In this document: positions 39,190 through 50,929 of the stretch, piece by piece
Position numbering within the stretch: the stretch's first letter is position 1
Layout: the number at the start of each line of letters is the position of its first letter
Source of the DNA: Holothuria scabra
Taxonomy: Eukaryota; Echinodermata; Holothuroidea; Aspidochirotida; Holothuriidae
Direction: 5' to 3'
DNA length: 64,000 bases
Assembly (NCBI GenBank): GCA_037179385.1
Contig: CM074187.1
Span: 51,928,879-51,992,878, forward strand
Notes under the pieces: model-generated
What the model was told of the DNA's origin: nothing
Databases searched by the model: none
What the model saw: only the letters and a program-made list of their open reading frames with translations
Program-made: the position numbers and the translations under genes

Positions 39190-39897
39190 TTATCATTTTT
39201 GGTTGAGGTAAAGGTCATTTAAAGTCAATGGAGGTCAGTTTGCAAAAAACCTCTCTTTTGGTTTAAATTTCTGATGTCTTAGCCCACTAGACAGTTTAAA
39301 GTTGCTTATATAAAGCAATTGTACAGTGTGCCCTGGAAACCCCCCCCCCTCCCAATACCTTGCCTGACAGTAAGCTTGCATAGCTTTGAAACAAGCCCCC
39401 TCCCCCTCCCAATACCTTGCCTGACAGTAAGCTTGCATAGCTTTGAAACAAGCCCCCTCTCAATACCTTGCCTGACAGTAATTTTGCATAGCTTTGAAAC
39501 AAGCCCCCTCCCCCTCCCAATACCTTGCCTGACAGTAAGCTTGCATAGCTTTGAAACAAGATATTTCAAGATAGTAAGGATAGACACTCTTCATAGATTG
39601 ATCATGCTGAGAGAAAGTACTTTTTTGTTTTTGGTGGAGGTTGAAGGTCATATGAGGTCACTGAAGGAAAAAGGCCTGAAAGGTCAAAAGACAAAAATTT
39701 TCAAGAATTCCAGAGATTTTCCTCATGTGTGTTTAAAAGGTCAAAAAGCAAAATTTTGTTAGAAGTCAAATTGCACCAAAAATCAAAGAGTAAAATTTCC
39801 CAAGAATTTCCAAGATCACCATTGTGGGCTCACTAAAAAATTTCCCAAGAATTCCCAAAATTGGCAAGAAATTACTAAGTCTTTCATGGCTTTCTGG
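39190..39897 (+). mobile_element. Decayed HINE-like relative (copy 3)
   Basis: Both GAGGTAAAGGTCATTTAAAG near 39206 and TTTTTGGTGGAGGTTGAAGG with TCATATGAGGTCA near 39630-39660 are degraded satellite monomers. The 3' end GGCAAGAAATTACTAAGTC, then GGCTTTCTGG to 39897, parallels the intact 3' ends. The 5' boundary is uncertain. Confidence 0.5.
39340..39560 (+). repeat. Minisatellite, about 60-bp unit, four copies
   Basis: CAATACCTTGCCTGACAGTA, followed by TTGCATAGCTTTGAAACAAG and CCCCCTCC-type spacers of varying length, repeats four times. All open frames here are products of the repeat. It lies inside the decayed HINE-like copy. Confidence 0.93.
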
Positions 39898-40403
39898 TTA
39901 CCCAAAATTTAGATACCTGTCCCAGTATCTTCAATCACACTTGCTCTTCATTTTGTGGTCAATACTATTATCTCCAGTGTATTGTAACCAATTCGTTTGA
40001 AAACATAATTTGCTGCTGAACACTTGATAAACAAGTCACACAAATACTTTCAGTTTCACAGTTATGAATTAAATCAGTAGTTTCTTTCCTGCATGTCATA
40101 GACTAAGCAAGAAGCATAATATGTTGTAAATTGAAATCCACAGTATGAAGTGATTGTTACATAAATTACAGGTGTAAAGTGTTGCATGGTAAGGACTAAG
40201 ATAAAAAGAAATCTTGGAAAGGGAGTTAAAATTTTTTTGTATGCACAGAAAATTTCCCTTCAGTTTTGTGCATTATCCCATGCTAATGCATGTTGCTTTG
40301 TTGTTAACTTTAACTTACCCAGCATTAAGTATTAGTTTAGTACTTTGTGGCCTTTACAAAAATACATATCTCTGTCTTTTTGAAACTTTCCCAATTTCTC
40401 TAG

Positions 40404-40457
40404 GACGAGTATGTATTTACCAAGCCTGAAGGAGTCTTCTCTAAGATCAAGCCTTGA
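40404..40457 (+). CDS. Candidate terminal exon of the small unknown gene
   Basis: The acceptor TTTCCCAATTTCTCTAG is strong. Continuing in phase 0 from 35837, it reads DEYVFTKPEGVFSKIKP and stops at TGA 40455-40457, giving a protein of about 77 residues. Entered with one base, the same exon reads instead 46 codons ending at TAG near 40545 (including SLDKWGTYELKMRTFRA), which is also plausible. An ATTAAA near 40618 could serve as poly(A) signal. The family is unknown. Confidence 0.4.
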   Translation, partial: DEYVFTKPEGVFSKIKP

Positions 40458-40545
40458 TAAATGGGGTACTTATGAACTGAAAATGAGGACTTTCAGGGCT
40501 CCAAGTAAGGTTAAAAAGTCAGTTGTCCCAAGCACAAGGTCTTAG

Positions 40546-41760
40546 AAAAACCTGGTTGGCCCTCCAACTGTTAGGTTGTCGCAGTGTAAATTAGTTATTA
40601 CTTCCTTCCTTTAGGATTCATTAAAAATTTTGAACTCACTGTCTAGTTGAATTGTATAGTAGTCAAGGAGTCCTACACACATTTTGATAGATGTATATAG
40701 GCGAATTGTGTTTCCAAAACAACGGTTTTACCATGAAGCAGGGTGTATGAAGTGTGTGGACAAGAACAAATATACGTAGCTCCTTTGGACAACGAGTGAG
40801 TTTTACAAGTATAATACATCACTTGTCTGGGGCAAGTGGACAACTGCTAATTTCAAGCTTTGGCTTTCCAAGTGAAATGTTATGTTTTATGCATGGATCC
40901 CACCATGAAAGAAGAAATTATGACCAAATCTGTGATGGCAGAACTGTCTAGTACTAGGATACACAACTGCACATGCTGGTGTGTAATTGGTACTTTTGTG
41001 TAAAAGGCTACATAATTTCATAAATATTCACTACTAGAACTCATCAATGCAGCTTCTGTGTTGTTAATTGTAACTGTCAACTGAAAGTAAACTGTCTGAG
41101 ATTAGCATTTAATTTTTGAAATACATTGTTGGTATTGCATGTAATATTTTTATACTCAAAATGTGGCTATTTAAACATTGGTCTTAGCAAAAAAATACTA
41201 GATTTGGAATTTCTTAGTGTCATTCAACAGTTACAATGAGCATGGGCTGCATAAAATACTCAAAAGTTTGGCATTGTTTACAAATCTAAAATGTCATAAA
41301 TGAAGTTTATGTTTGTCAAAACGTGATGTGGAATTCATGGCCCGAGGTTAAGTTTGAGAAATATTACACTTTTATTAAGTAGCCCAGGACAACAATGTCA
41401 ATGTTTTTTGTGGCCCCCCAAAAATTCCTTTCCTAAAGCCTACTCATGATGCATGCAACCGTGACAGATTCACTGTTATTGAGAGAGTGTTGTGAGGAGC
41501 ATGGGGGGCCAGCATCTTTCTTAAATTATAAATCCTGTCACTGCTGTTTAGATCTTGTCATATTTGAAGGTATTTGTGGGATGCAGTTTAAATGGTTACT
41601 AGCACAGGTCTTTCAACCTTTTTTCAGTGCTGTTTCCCTTGAGTAATACATGTCCAATGAGTTGAACCAGAGGGAAAGAAAACTTATTTTCATCACAAAC
41701 TTGACAGAGAGTTGCCATAGATCAATGAAAACTGGAGGCCTACATAAACCAGGTACAACA
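40546..41760. other. No recognisable feature
   Basis: AT-rich sequence without open frames of note. A possible ATTAAA lies near 40618. Confidence 0.4.
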
Positions 41761-41971
41761 TTAAAGGGCCAATCCTCTCACAAAAAATGACAATTTTTTG
41801 TAGTGGTTTACAGAAATCCTCAATTGGCTTAGCACTTTTATTGACAGCTAGTTTAAACAATACAAAGTACCATAGCTCTAAATAGCTCATATTACTGTAC
41901 ACAGCTGGTACTATATATAGAGCATTGTGATTACACATTGGGATCTTACATACTCCTCCTGAAGCAATGAT
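41761..41971 (+). mobile_element. Family-A TTAA MITE, truncated
   Basis: TTAAAGGGCCAATCCTCTCA opens it. TCAATTGGCTTAGCAC and a CATACTC-type stretch, then GAAGCAATGA, follow in family-A order. The right end is missing. Confidence 0.65.
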
Positions 41972-42180
41972 ATTACAGTATCAGAGCAATGTGGGTCATG
42001 TTGGACATTTATAATGGCTTATGCACAAAAGCTGTAGTGTCTAATTGGATGAATTTTCAACTCTAATTTTGGGATCAAGGATCAACAACAGTGATAGTCA
42101 CTATGAAGAGTTTACACTGCAGTAAGTCAGAGATGATTTATTTTGCCCTGAGTTTTGTGTTGAGCTGAGGAGAGGTAAAT

Positions 42181-42442
42181 TTAAAGGTAAAGAGTAGTCC
42201 TTCCAACTAGAAGTAGTGTAGTAGACTGTCCTGTTTCATGATTGGCTCTTGAAAGTCATGTGACAATTTTTTTGTCCTCAGATATGGAGTTTGCTCAGAG
42301 TTACTGCTTGATTTACCTTGAATGTGCAATATTGAAGTCCTAAAATAATATGAAAGATACTTTGAAGAGGAATGAGAAGGAAATTGTGAGATTTAGCTGT
42401 TGCTTCAAACTCAAGTTTGGGGTGACTGCCCTTGCCCTTTAA
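42181..42442 (-). mobile_element. Family-B TTAA MITE, complete
   Basis: TTAAAGGTAAAGAGTAGTC and GACTGCCCTTGCCCTTTAA are imperfect TIRs bounded by TTAA. The 262-bp interior includes TCATGATTGGCTCTTGAAAG and a stretch complementary to the ATATTTTAGGACTTCAAT of the plus-oriented copies. It has no ORF of its own. Confidence 0.8.
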
Positions 42443-44138
42443 CCTATATTCATTTTTTTCCCTATAAGTAGAGGGAATTTCACCCATGCCTGCGTTTCAT
42501 TTTTGGGGCATTTGAGAGCAGTTTCCCCCCATAATCCCTCACCTTAATGCAGGCCTTGAGTTTGAGATTTCCTAGGTGTGCTACAAATCACACTCCTAGG
42601 AAAGTAATGGGTGTGGTAGGTGTGCTGTTTCATAGATTTACATGTGTTAGCTTCCATCTTCATCTAAGTGTGCAAAAAATCATACTACTCACAGTGATCT
42701 GAAGGGAGTGATGGTGTGCCATCACACTCAAATGCCTCAAAATTCAAGCTCTGCATTATGATGGTCATACCCAAGGCATAAAACATTCTGATTCTGATAT
42801 TGAATGATTGAATCGGAAGAGAAAATTGTAACACAGTGCAGTTAAAATTGCCTTGGTTAGCCTGTTTTTCCCTGGAATCCAAAAAGTAAACTTCTACGTA
42901 ATGCTGCTTTCATTCCGAGTGGGACTTTGTACAGAATCATTGTGTGATTGTACACCAGTCACATTGAAGTTCAGGTGTATTATATTACTTGTTGCACACT
43001 GCAAGGCATGCTGGTAACTGTTATAGAGAAGTGCAGTTAGTATTCTGAGCCTAAAGGACAACAGGTAAGATAATGTCTTGACCTTAAAAACTATTTTTAG
43101 AAACCTAGCAAACAGGAACACAGAATTTGGCAGCAGGTGCCCACTGTGATTGATGTACCATATTGTGGGAGAATAAGTTCCCTGGATATTTTGTTGCACA
43201 CAATTTACTATATGCACTGCTGCCAATAAGCCATCTGTGGCTCTCTAAACCAATCTGGTTGGATGATTTCTACTAGTGAATGCTTAGTTTGTTCAGATAT
43301 TAAAATGCATTGTGTGAAAAGGACCACTTAAATCCTTTCAAGAGTTATCTCACACCATCATTGTGAAGGTAGCCATTCTGATTGTGATGTTCATTTCAAC
43401 TGAATAATATTGCTTTGATAAAATGTGAGTTGGTTTTAGTTCAGTTAGTCAAGATGTTTGACAAACATGGCAAAGAGAATAAGAGTGACAGATGAGTTCC
43501 AATTGTCCTTACCTGGTAGAGGCTTTTCAGTTGTTTATTGGGCAGAGTGAAGAAGTCACAATTCAATGAAGGTTGTGAGCTCAATTTTTTGTGGAAACAT
43601 TCTCCATTGTATAAGCTGTTGTCTAAAATCCATACATGGACATTGGTATTTGTGAATGTAACTGAGAAAACAAAACTCTTTCATTTGAGGATGCCTATGA
43701 CATGGCCCTTAAAAGTGCATTTAAAATTGCAATAGTTATTTTCATGGTGAAGTTTATTTTTTTAATGGCAGCAGTTTTGTTACACAGACAATAGTCAGTA
43801 CTCAGTAGTGGGGGATTTCATCTTGGTCCCTCTTCTTTTGAAATCTTTCTTTTCTAGTATTTTGTTTTGGGTGTTAATTCGATCTACTTTACACCTACTT
43901 ACCTCACCTGTTTCACAAATGGACTGTACCATTTACAGCAGAGCGCTAACTGACAATGTCTTCGGTAGGTGGCACTATGCCTCAGTAGAATCCATCCCTA
44001 TACACACCCTTGTTTCATTGCCAGTGGAATGCTAAACGTTATTAATTCACTTGCTTTACCGTGTAGGCCTATGTAAAATGTTATTTTTTTTATCGGTGAA
44101 GAAGTACAAAGTTTAGTAGCCTTATTCTGTTCAAACCC
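42443..44138. other. No recognisable feature
   Basis: There are scattered short frames only. A TAGGCCTA palindrome lies near 44064. Confidence 0.4.
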
Positions 44139-44743
44139 TTAAAGGTAGTCATTCATCACCCAAAACTACAGTTTCAGTATGCATATATCAAAACTCTCAA
44201 TTGGTACAGCTCTTTTGATTGGCATCACATTCAAACAATGCATCATAGCTAAATTACACAGCATGGGCACAGAGAGTGTCTTGATTACACATTATGGACT
44301 TAAAGGGCCAAACCTCTCACCCCAAACTACAATTTTGGAACCCGGGTACCGAAATTCTCAATTGGCTAAGCTCTTTGATTGACAGCTAATTCAAACAATG
44401 CAGAGTACCAAAGCTTACATTACACAGCATGAACGGTACTGAGAGTGTTTTGATTATATAAATTGAGTTTTTCTATACTCACCATGAAGCAATAAACTGA
44501 GGTTGTATCTGGATGAGGATGAATTTCAGACAATTGTGGGAGGAGCTTAGGTAAGAAGGTTAGGAGAATTGGAACTGTTTGGGGTGAGAGAAATGGGCCT
44601 TTAAATGGCCACTGGGACAAGCCATGAAGCAATAAACTAGGATTGTGTCTGGATAAAGATGAGTTTTTGATAAATGTGGGGGGCTAGAAGTAAGGAGGTT
44701 GGGAGAATTGGAACTGGTTGGGATGATGAAAATATGCCTTTAA
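44139..44743 (+). mobile_element. Older family-A MITE split by a younger family-A copy
   Basis: Left part 44139-44300 (TTAAAGGTAGTC, CTCTCAATTGG, GCATGGGCACAGAGAGTG) and right part 44605-44743 (CATGAAGCAATAAACTAGGA to GCCTTTAA) together make one element. The intervening 44300-44604 is a complete second copy at a TTAA. Confidence 0.75.
44300..44604 (+). mobile_element. Family-A TTAA MITE, complete and nested
   Basis: TTAAAGGGCCAAACCTCTCA with CCCCAAAC, and GTTTGGGGTGAGAG with GGGCCTTTAA, form TIRs of about 28 bp. TTAA bounds both sides. Length is about 305 bp including TTAA. It is non-coding. Confidence 0.82.
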
Positions 44744-44989
44744 AGGAGAGGGGTAGTCATCGCAATTTGAATTGGTCTAATAGTCTACCCCTCTTCATGG
44801 TTGGGTCTTGAGAATTATGATTATTTTTCTGTACATGAACTGTGAAACATATGATGGGTAACTCACTATCTTAGATATTGAAGTCCCTAAGTATGATAAA
44901 AGGTTTTTCTAGAGAAATAAGAAGAAAGTGAGAATCAGATTCTGTTTCATTGTAAGTTTTGGGGGAGCCCAACGGCTCTTGCCCTTTAA
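44740..44989 (-). mobile_element. Family-B TTAA MITE abutting family A
   Basis: It begins at the same TTAA (44740-44743) that ends the preceding family-A element. It ends CTCTTGCCCTTTAA at 44989. The interior matches the copy at 42181. Confidence 0.75.
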
Positions 44990-46685
44990 TGTACAATCTT
45001 GTTACTCATGCAGTAATGAGCTATTTTGTGGGAATCAAATGTTTTGTCATTAAATCCAGATATTGTGACAGGTCTCTGCTATTTTGTGAAAGAGACGCAC
45101 CTCACAGGAGACTTAGTGCTAGCAGTATGTGTAAGGGGGTAGACAAGTTATAGATGGCAATGTTTTCCAAACATGTCAGTACAAGATGGATGTCAATGTG
45201 GTTTCAGTTCATTGTGCACCCCTTGTATTGATTGGTTGAGCTGCATTCATCATAGCTTGCAGGGACTTGTACAGAATTGATTGTGTGATGAGCTCTCGTA
45301 GACAGGTACTGAGTCGGCAACCATAGATCAATGCCAATCTCAGAATTTGCCAGAAGTGAGATATGATTGAAGGCAAGGTACTTATGCTTGGAGAGCAGGA
45401 TTAGAAATGAAGCAACTGCATGGCAGGTAAAGATTTGCTTGTCCATGTATTAGTGTTATTGGTCTAGTTGTTTGAGCACGGTATCTTTGAGAGGGTACAG
45501 GAAAACAATTTGCTCAGCAGGAAAGCTCAAGTCAAACAGTTTTATTTTTGTCTCCTCTATTTGTGCTTCAGGTGTTGAAATTTGTCTTTCTAGGGGATCC
45601 ATTGGGATGGATTAGGTGTACACTGATTTTAAATGAGTAAAAGTATTTTAAGTAACAGTAAAAGTAGAAATCTGGGAATCTTACAGTTATGGGGATAAAG
45701 TTCTTCACTATCATGTATAGTGTAGGTTGGCAAAGTAATAACCAATTTGAAGGGGGTGTGTGGGGGAGGAGGGGGGGGGGATAGTAAATTTCAAGTGCTA
45801 AGTGGAATCATATTGCCAGCTTGCCAAGCACAGTTCACTTCATTCAGGCTATGTTATACAGGTTAGACTACCTTGGGAGAGAAGAACTATCACAAAAGTT
45901 ATTTCAACTTTAACTCCAACTATTTTCAACATAAACTTTTAAAATGCATTTTCATAGGCCTTGAATTCTGAGGTGTGCAAGTGCATTCGCATATGCCTAT
46001 TAGACCATTATGAGGAGTGGGATTTTTTGCCCACCTTGATGGAGAAGAAGGAACTTAAGTAAATTGTATTAGAGGTTGATCAAATAGCACACCTGCTGAA
46101 TTACACTCCATAATTTTGGTGCACTGTGCATTGTGCAAGCTTAATATCACTTGCAAGTCATACATGTTACTTTAGTCTGAGGCAGTAGCATACACAGTGC
46201 CAGGAGGGGGACAGGGGAAAGTCCCTTACATATGGAAGTAGTCTGGTGAAAGTCAGCTAGTCAGGGGCAATTACGTAGAAGTCTGCCTGAGTCTGTGTGA
46301 GCAACAGGAGCACACCCTCTTATTTTCTGCTTAGAGTGTTTAAATACACAAATTTGGAAATGTTTCAGAATTAGAACCAGTTTGCATCTTAGCCTTCCAA
46401 AAAGCTGTATATTTTTCAGAGAAACACTCCCTCCCCTAGGGCAGTGAAAATTCAGACCTTTCCAACCATTTATTTTAACTCCTCAGACTCCTTTTCAATT
46501 GATAACCCCAAAGAAAAAGCTTCTGGCATATCAACCTTCATATTATTAGGACACCCCATTTTACACTTAAAAAGTGTCAGTGGTGAAAACATTCTGGTAG
46601 CCCAGTAAACCCCTTCCAATGTCAGTTGGGAAAATTTGCTGCAAACCACCTCCTCCCCCATTATCCCCATACAATTTTTTTTTTC
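44990..46685. other. No recognisable feature
   Basis: No exon or known repeat was recognised. There is a G-run at 45771-45780. Confidence 0.4.
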
Positions 46686-46925
46686 TTAAAGGTCAAGAGC
46701 AGTCAACCCAAACTTACAGTACTTTAAAGCAAGAGCTAAATCTCACAATTTTCCTTGTTTTTCATGGAAGCATCTTTTATGATATTTTAGGACTTCAATC
46801 ACATATTCAAGGTAAACCAGTCAGTGAATCTTGTCACATGACTCCCAAGAGCCAACCATGAGACAGGGCATTCTACTACACTACTTCAAGCTGGGGGGAG
46901 GGGGAGGAGTGCTCATGACCTTTAA
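46686..46925 (+). mobile_element. Family-B TTAA MITE, complete
   Basis: It runs from TTAAAGGTCAAGAGCAGTC to CATGACCTTTAA over 240 bp. The interior has ATGATATTTTAGGACTTCAA and TCACATGACTCCCAAGAGCC. Confidence 0.78.
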
Positions 46926-47655
46926 TTAAAGTGCCTCTTCTCTTAACCAGTTTGGATGAGAGGATATGGCCTGTAAGCAAAATGTAATGATAATTTGCAA
47001 AACATATAATCTTAAAGTAAAAAAAGGAAAAGAAAGAAAAAAAAAAAAAAATAGAGAAAAAAACTTGATGGCATCTTGACAGCCTTATCTGGAACAAACA
47101 TTTGAACTAGTCTGCCTTGATTATCCTGTGAAAAGAGGATTATAGATAGTGCTGCCATTAGTTGTATAGTTCTATAGACCTATCACATGAATAGGGTGAT
47201 AACTTGCTTGGGGCAAAGACCATTCACTGTCCACTGCTACACTGACCACTCAGTCTGGTAATACAATAGAAATGAGCCTGAGAGAGGTTTACTTAGAGGA
47301 TTTGTGTGATTCACTTCTATAGACAACAATAGAGGAAGATGGCAAAAAGATGACTGAAGATCAAGAACAAATTATAGGGTGTACTTGTTGTTATACTATA
47401 AGCTAGTGAGCAATAAACATGCAGTTAACTGTTGTATGTAAATATCTGGGTGGAAGGAAGTTGAAGTTACCTGGACAGTGATTGTACAACAGGATACAAT
47501 GTATGTGTGCTTATATGTGTGTAAATCATTTAGTGTGAGAAGGTTCAATCATACATGTACTGAGGGGAAGAGCATGGGTTGTAGTACTATCTTCCAAACA
47601 TCTGAACAGGCCTGCAATGTTTCTGTGCATGATCTCAGATGCATTTTTGCACAAA

Positions 47656-48242
47656 TTAAAGGCCTAATCCTCTCATTCCAAACTACAAATTTTGTAGTTG
47701 TCCACAGAACTTTCAGTTGTCACAGCTCTTCGAATTTATGCAAGTTCCAAAAATGCAAGACTACTATGGCTCATGTTGCAAAGCATGTAGTGTACTGAGA
47801 GTGTTTTGATTTGTGTGCTCACCCCAAAGCAATAAACGGAAAATACGTTGAGATGAGGATGAATATTGGACAGTTGTGGGAGAGGATTAAAGGGCCAATC
47901 CTCTCACCCCAAACTACACTTCTTGTATGGGGTAACAGAAACTCTCAATTGGCTCATCTCTTTGATTGACTGTGCTAATTCAAACAATGCAAAGTACCAA
48001 AGTTTATATTACACAGCATGGACTGTGCTGAGAGTATTTCGATTATTCACATTTAGCTTGTCTATACTCATTCATCATAACCAATAAACTGAGATTGTTT
48101 CTGGATGAGGATGAATTTCATAGAACTGTGGGAGGGGCATAAGTGAGAAGATTAGGAGAATTGGCACTGTTTGGGGTGAGAGAATTTGGTCTTTAAGTAA
48201 GGAGAATTGGAACTTTTTAGGGTGAGAGTGTTAGACCTTCAA
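47656..48242 (+). mobile_element. Older family-A MITE, split at its internal TTAA
   Basis: Left part 47656-47890 ends TGGGAGAGGATTAA. Right part starts GTAAGGAGAATTGG (48197) and ends TTAGACCTTCAA. In uninterrupted copies this site reads GCTTAAGTAAG, so the younger element inserted exactly at TTAA. Confidence 0.8.
47887..48196 (+). mobile_element. Family-A TTAA MITE, complete and nested
   Basis: It runs TTAAAGGGCCAATCCTCTCA to TTTGGTCTTTAA over about 310 bp. TTAA is duplicated at both junctions with the host MITE. Confidence 0.83.
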
Positions 48243-48907
48243 GGATGCAATCCATGAGCTGGGCAGAGGAGACAGCAGGAAAGAAGGATAGAGGACTGTC
48301 AGCACTGAGACAAATTTAGCTTAACCCTCGTTTTCATGATGGCAATTGAGATAAGTTGATAGGTTTAAGAGGAAATTTGAAGACTGAAATGTGTTTTCTT
48401 GTTACATTCCTTTTGAACTCAACTGTTTAATAGTAACCAATGAAAAACTTGAATCTATATCAAATTTTTCCCTTGGCAATGTTTCGGCCAAATTTAGAAT
48501 AGAAAATGTATGAATATTCTAATTTGACCTCACATTGAGGACGCTGTCTCTTCCTCACTTGGCCAGAAGTAATTTTGTAGTTTTCCTTCCTATACCAGCA
48601 GAATTGATTTCAAAATGAAGTATACCACCTTTAAGTTATTTGTATACTTTCTCATGTGGAGGTGATATGACTTGTTCTTATTTAATGGGGGACAGCCTTT
48701 GATGTTGCCAAATGATGATTGATCAGGTACAATTGAGAGGGCATCCTCATATCTGTTAGTCATCTAATATCACAGAACTTTATATCAGTCCATAGAATTT
48801 ACAAAAGATAAAGAAATAAAACTTTCATAGACAGTAATTTTGATTGATGTCCTATTGCAGGTGTGTGTTGTAACAGTAGTAAGTTGGTAGTAGGTGTTTG
48901 GTATTCA
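48243..48907. other. No recognisable feature
   Basis: AT-rich sequence with no supported gene or repeat. Confidence 0.4.
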
Positions 48908-49139
48908 TTAAAGGGCAAGAGCGGCCGTCCCAACTTGGAACATTGTAGTAGACTGCCCTGTTTCATGATTGGCTTTTGAGAGTCATGTGGCAATTTTGTT
49001 CTTCTCAGATGTACAATTTAGCAGTAATCAATCTTATCTTGAAATATTATGAAAGCTAATTTTAAGAGAAATAAGAAGAAAATTGTGAGATTTAGCTGTG
49101 CTTCAAAATAAGTTTTGGGCTGCTATTCTTGCCCTTTGA
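48908..49139 (-). mobile_element. Family-B TTAA MITE
   Basis: TTAAAGGGCAAGAGCGGCC opens it, and ATTCTTGCCCTTTG closes it with a mutated TTAA. The interior has the family-B phrase TTTCATGATTGGCTTTTGAG. Confidence 0.75.
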
Positions 49140-49179
49140 TCAGTTAGGTTCAGGGTATATTTTAGTCTTTCACTTTACT

Positions 49180-49394
49180 TTATTGTTAAAACACTCTCAG
49201 ATCAGTTCATGCTGTGTAATATAAGCTTTGGTACTCTGCATTGTTTGAATTAGCTGTCAATCAAAGAGCTGAGCCAATTGGGAGCTTCTGTTAACCCCTA
49301 CAAGAATTGTAGTTTGGGATGAGAGGATAGGCCCTTTAAGTAAGTAGGTTAACAGAATTGGAACTGGTTGGGGTGAGAAGGTTAAGCCTCTAAA
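49180..49394. mobile_element. Family-A MITE (minus, truncated) inserted in a family-A remnant (plus)
   Basis: 49180-49339 is a minus-strand copy ending TAGGCCCTTTAA. It is followed immediately by GTAAGTAGGTTAACAGAATT, continuing to CCTCTAA, the plus-strand right tail of another copy. The junction is the same internal TTAAGTAAG site used at 47.9/48.2 kb. Confidence 0.65.
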
Positions 49395-50929
49395 TATTGG
49401 ATTTGGGTAAAGCAATGAGCTGCTTGTCATAATTTTTACAATTCTGTGAAAAAATATTATTACATGATTCTGGAGAGCAGTTCTTGAAATAGAGTAGGTT
49501 ACTGGAATGATTTAAATTAGGATCATTGCATTTCCCCATTAAGTTTGATTTAAATAGTAAGATGGCATTTTAGATTAGCTTAACTATCCATGGGTTAGTA
49601 ATATAGCTTTTTACAGGGCCCAGGTGTGCTGTACATCCTTCTTTAGACAAGTGACATCCAGTGATGAAACTGTTATATTTTAAAAGAAGGGTTTAAGGTC
49701 ACAACAGGATTTGGTATGTTAGACGGGTACTCATTCTAAGCATTTTGGTGAAATTTGCATTGAAATGCAATGTGTGTTTCTCAAGATATGAGCATGTAAA
49801 GTTGTCACATTTTCAACAAAAAATGAACTTGAAGCAAGCACATATGACATCACATCCCCACATTAGAGCACAGTCTTTTGTTTTTCTTTAAACTTCAGAT
49901 TTGATTTTCTCCTCAGCAATCACACATTATTAAAATGTGATTGCATAAGTGGCATGAGAACTTTACAAACTATGCATCCCCCAGAGGGAGGTCCTATTCG
50001 TTTTAACTTCAAGGTCAACAAAACAGTCCAATAAAACAAAGTGAAACAAAGCAATCCTTGTCAATGTGAGGAAGTGATCAAAGCTCTGCTGCCCTCAAAC
50101 TCACTTTTGAACACAAATCTACTGACTTCATTTTCCAATATCTCAAGAAATACATGTCCGATTTGAATGAAACTTTCACCACACTGTGTAGATTTGGTTC
50201 CTCTTTCACATATGAAAATTAAGTTTTTGCTTAAACCTTCCCTTTAAAGTTAAAACTGAAAGAAAATAATAGCAGTAGAATTATAAAGCCTTGTCCTTGA
50301 GAAAAAGGTAACACAAGTTACAGTGAAGATGTAGGCCTATGTGAACGTTGAGATGAATCTTAGTATGATGTAGATAACATGATATCTGAAAGGTTGGAAG
50401 CATTTCAAATTAAAGCTTTTCTCTTTTGTTAGGGATGTTTTTAGAGTGGTATGGTATACCAGTATATATCCATATTCATAGTACTACTATTGGACCCTTA
50501 GGCACTTCCTTACAAGTAATTATTACATATCCTTTGGGGACAAAGAAATAGATTGCTGTTTTTCTGGAACATGTACAGTGACTTCAAATATGTTTGGAAC
50601 TTAAAGCATCAGTCAAGATCATCCATTTACAAGAAAATAATTTATTTTTTGCGCTAAAGCTAAAATAAAGTTGTGGTCTGAAACAAGGGTTTAAAAAATG
50701 TGGTGGTTGCCATTATAAAGTATTTAAACAGTTGTGAAATGAAAACATGAAATAGGGTAATGCACTTGCAGATGTATATTTACCCCTTGCTGCATCTTAT
50801 TGATATGATTGGTGGTCCACACAGCCAGGAATAGTTCTTGCACTGTGTCCCATGTTTGCCATTTTGGAATAAGGATCATCCTCATTTGTCTTCTTACTGC
50901 ATGGTCCATTAGAGATTTCCACTTGCAGC
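49395..50929. other. No recognisable feature
   Basis: No gene was found. There is a TAGGCCTA palindrome at 50333. The stretch at 49740-50230 is AT-rich without repeat family assignment. Confidence 0.4.

Noticed and set aside
39235..39762. Overlapping frames on both strands with Cys/Ser/Phe repeats
   Set aside because: They are products of the 60-bp minisatellite. Both strands are open at once.
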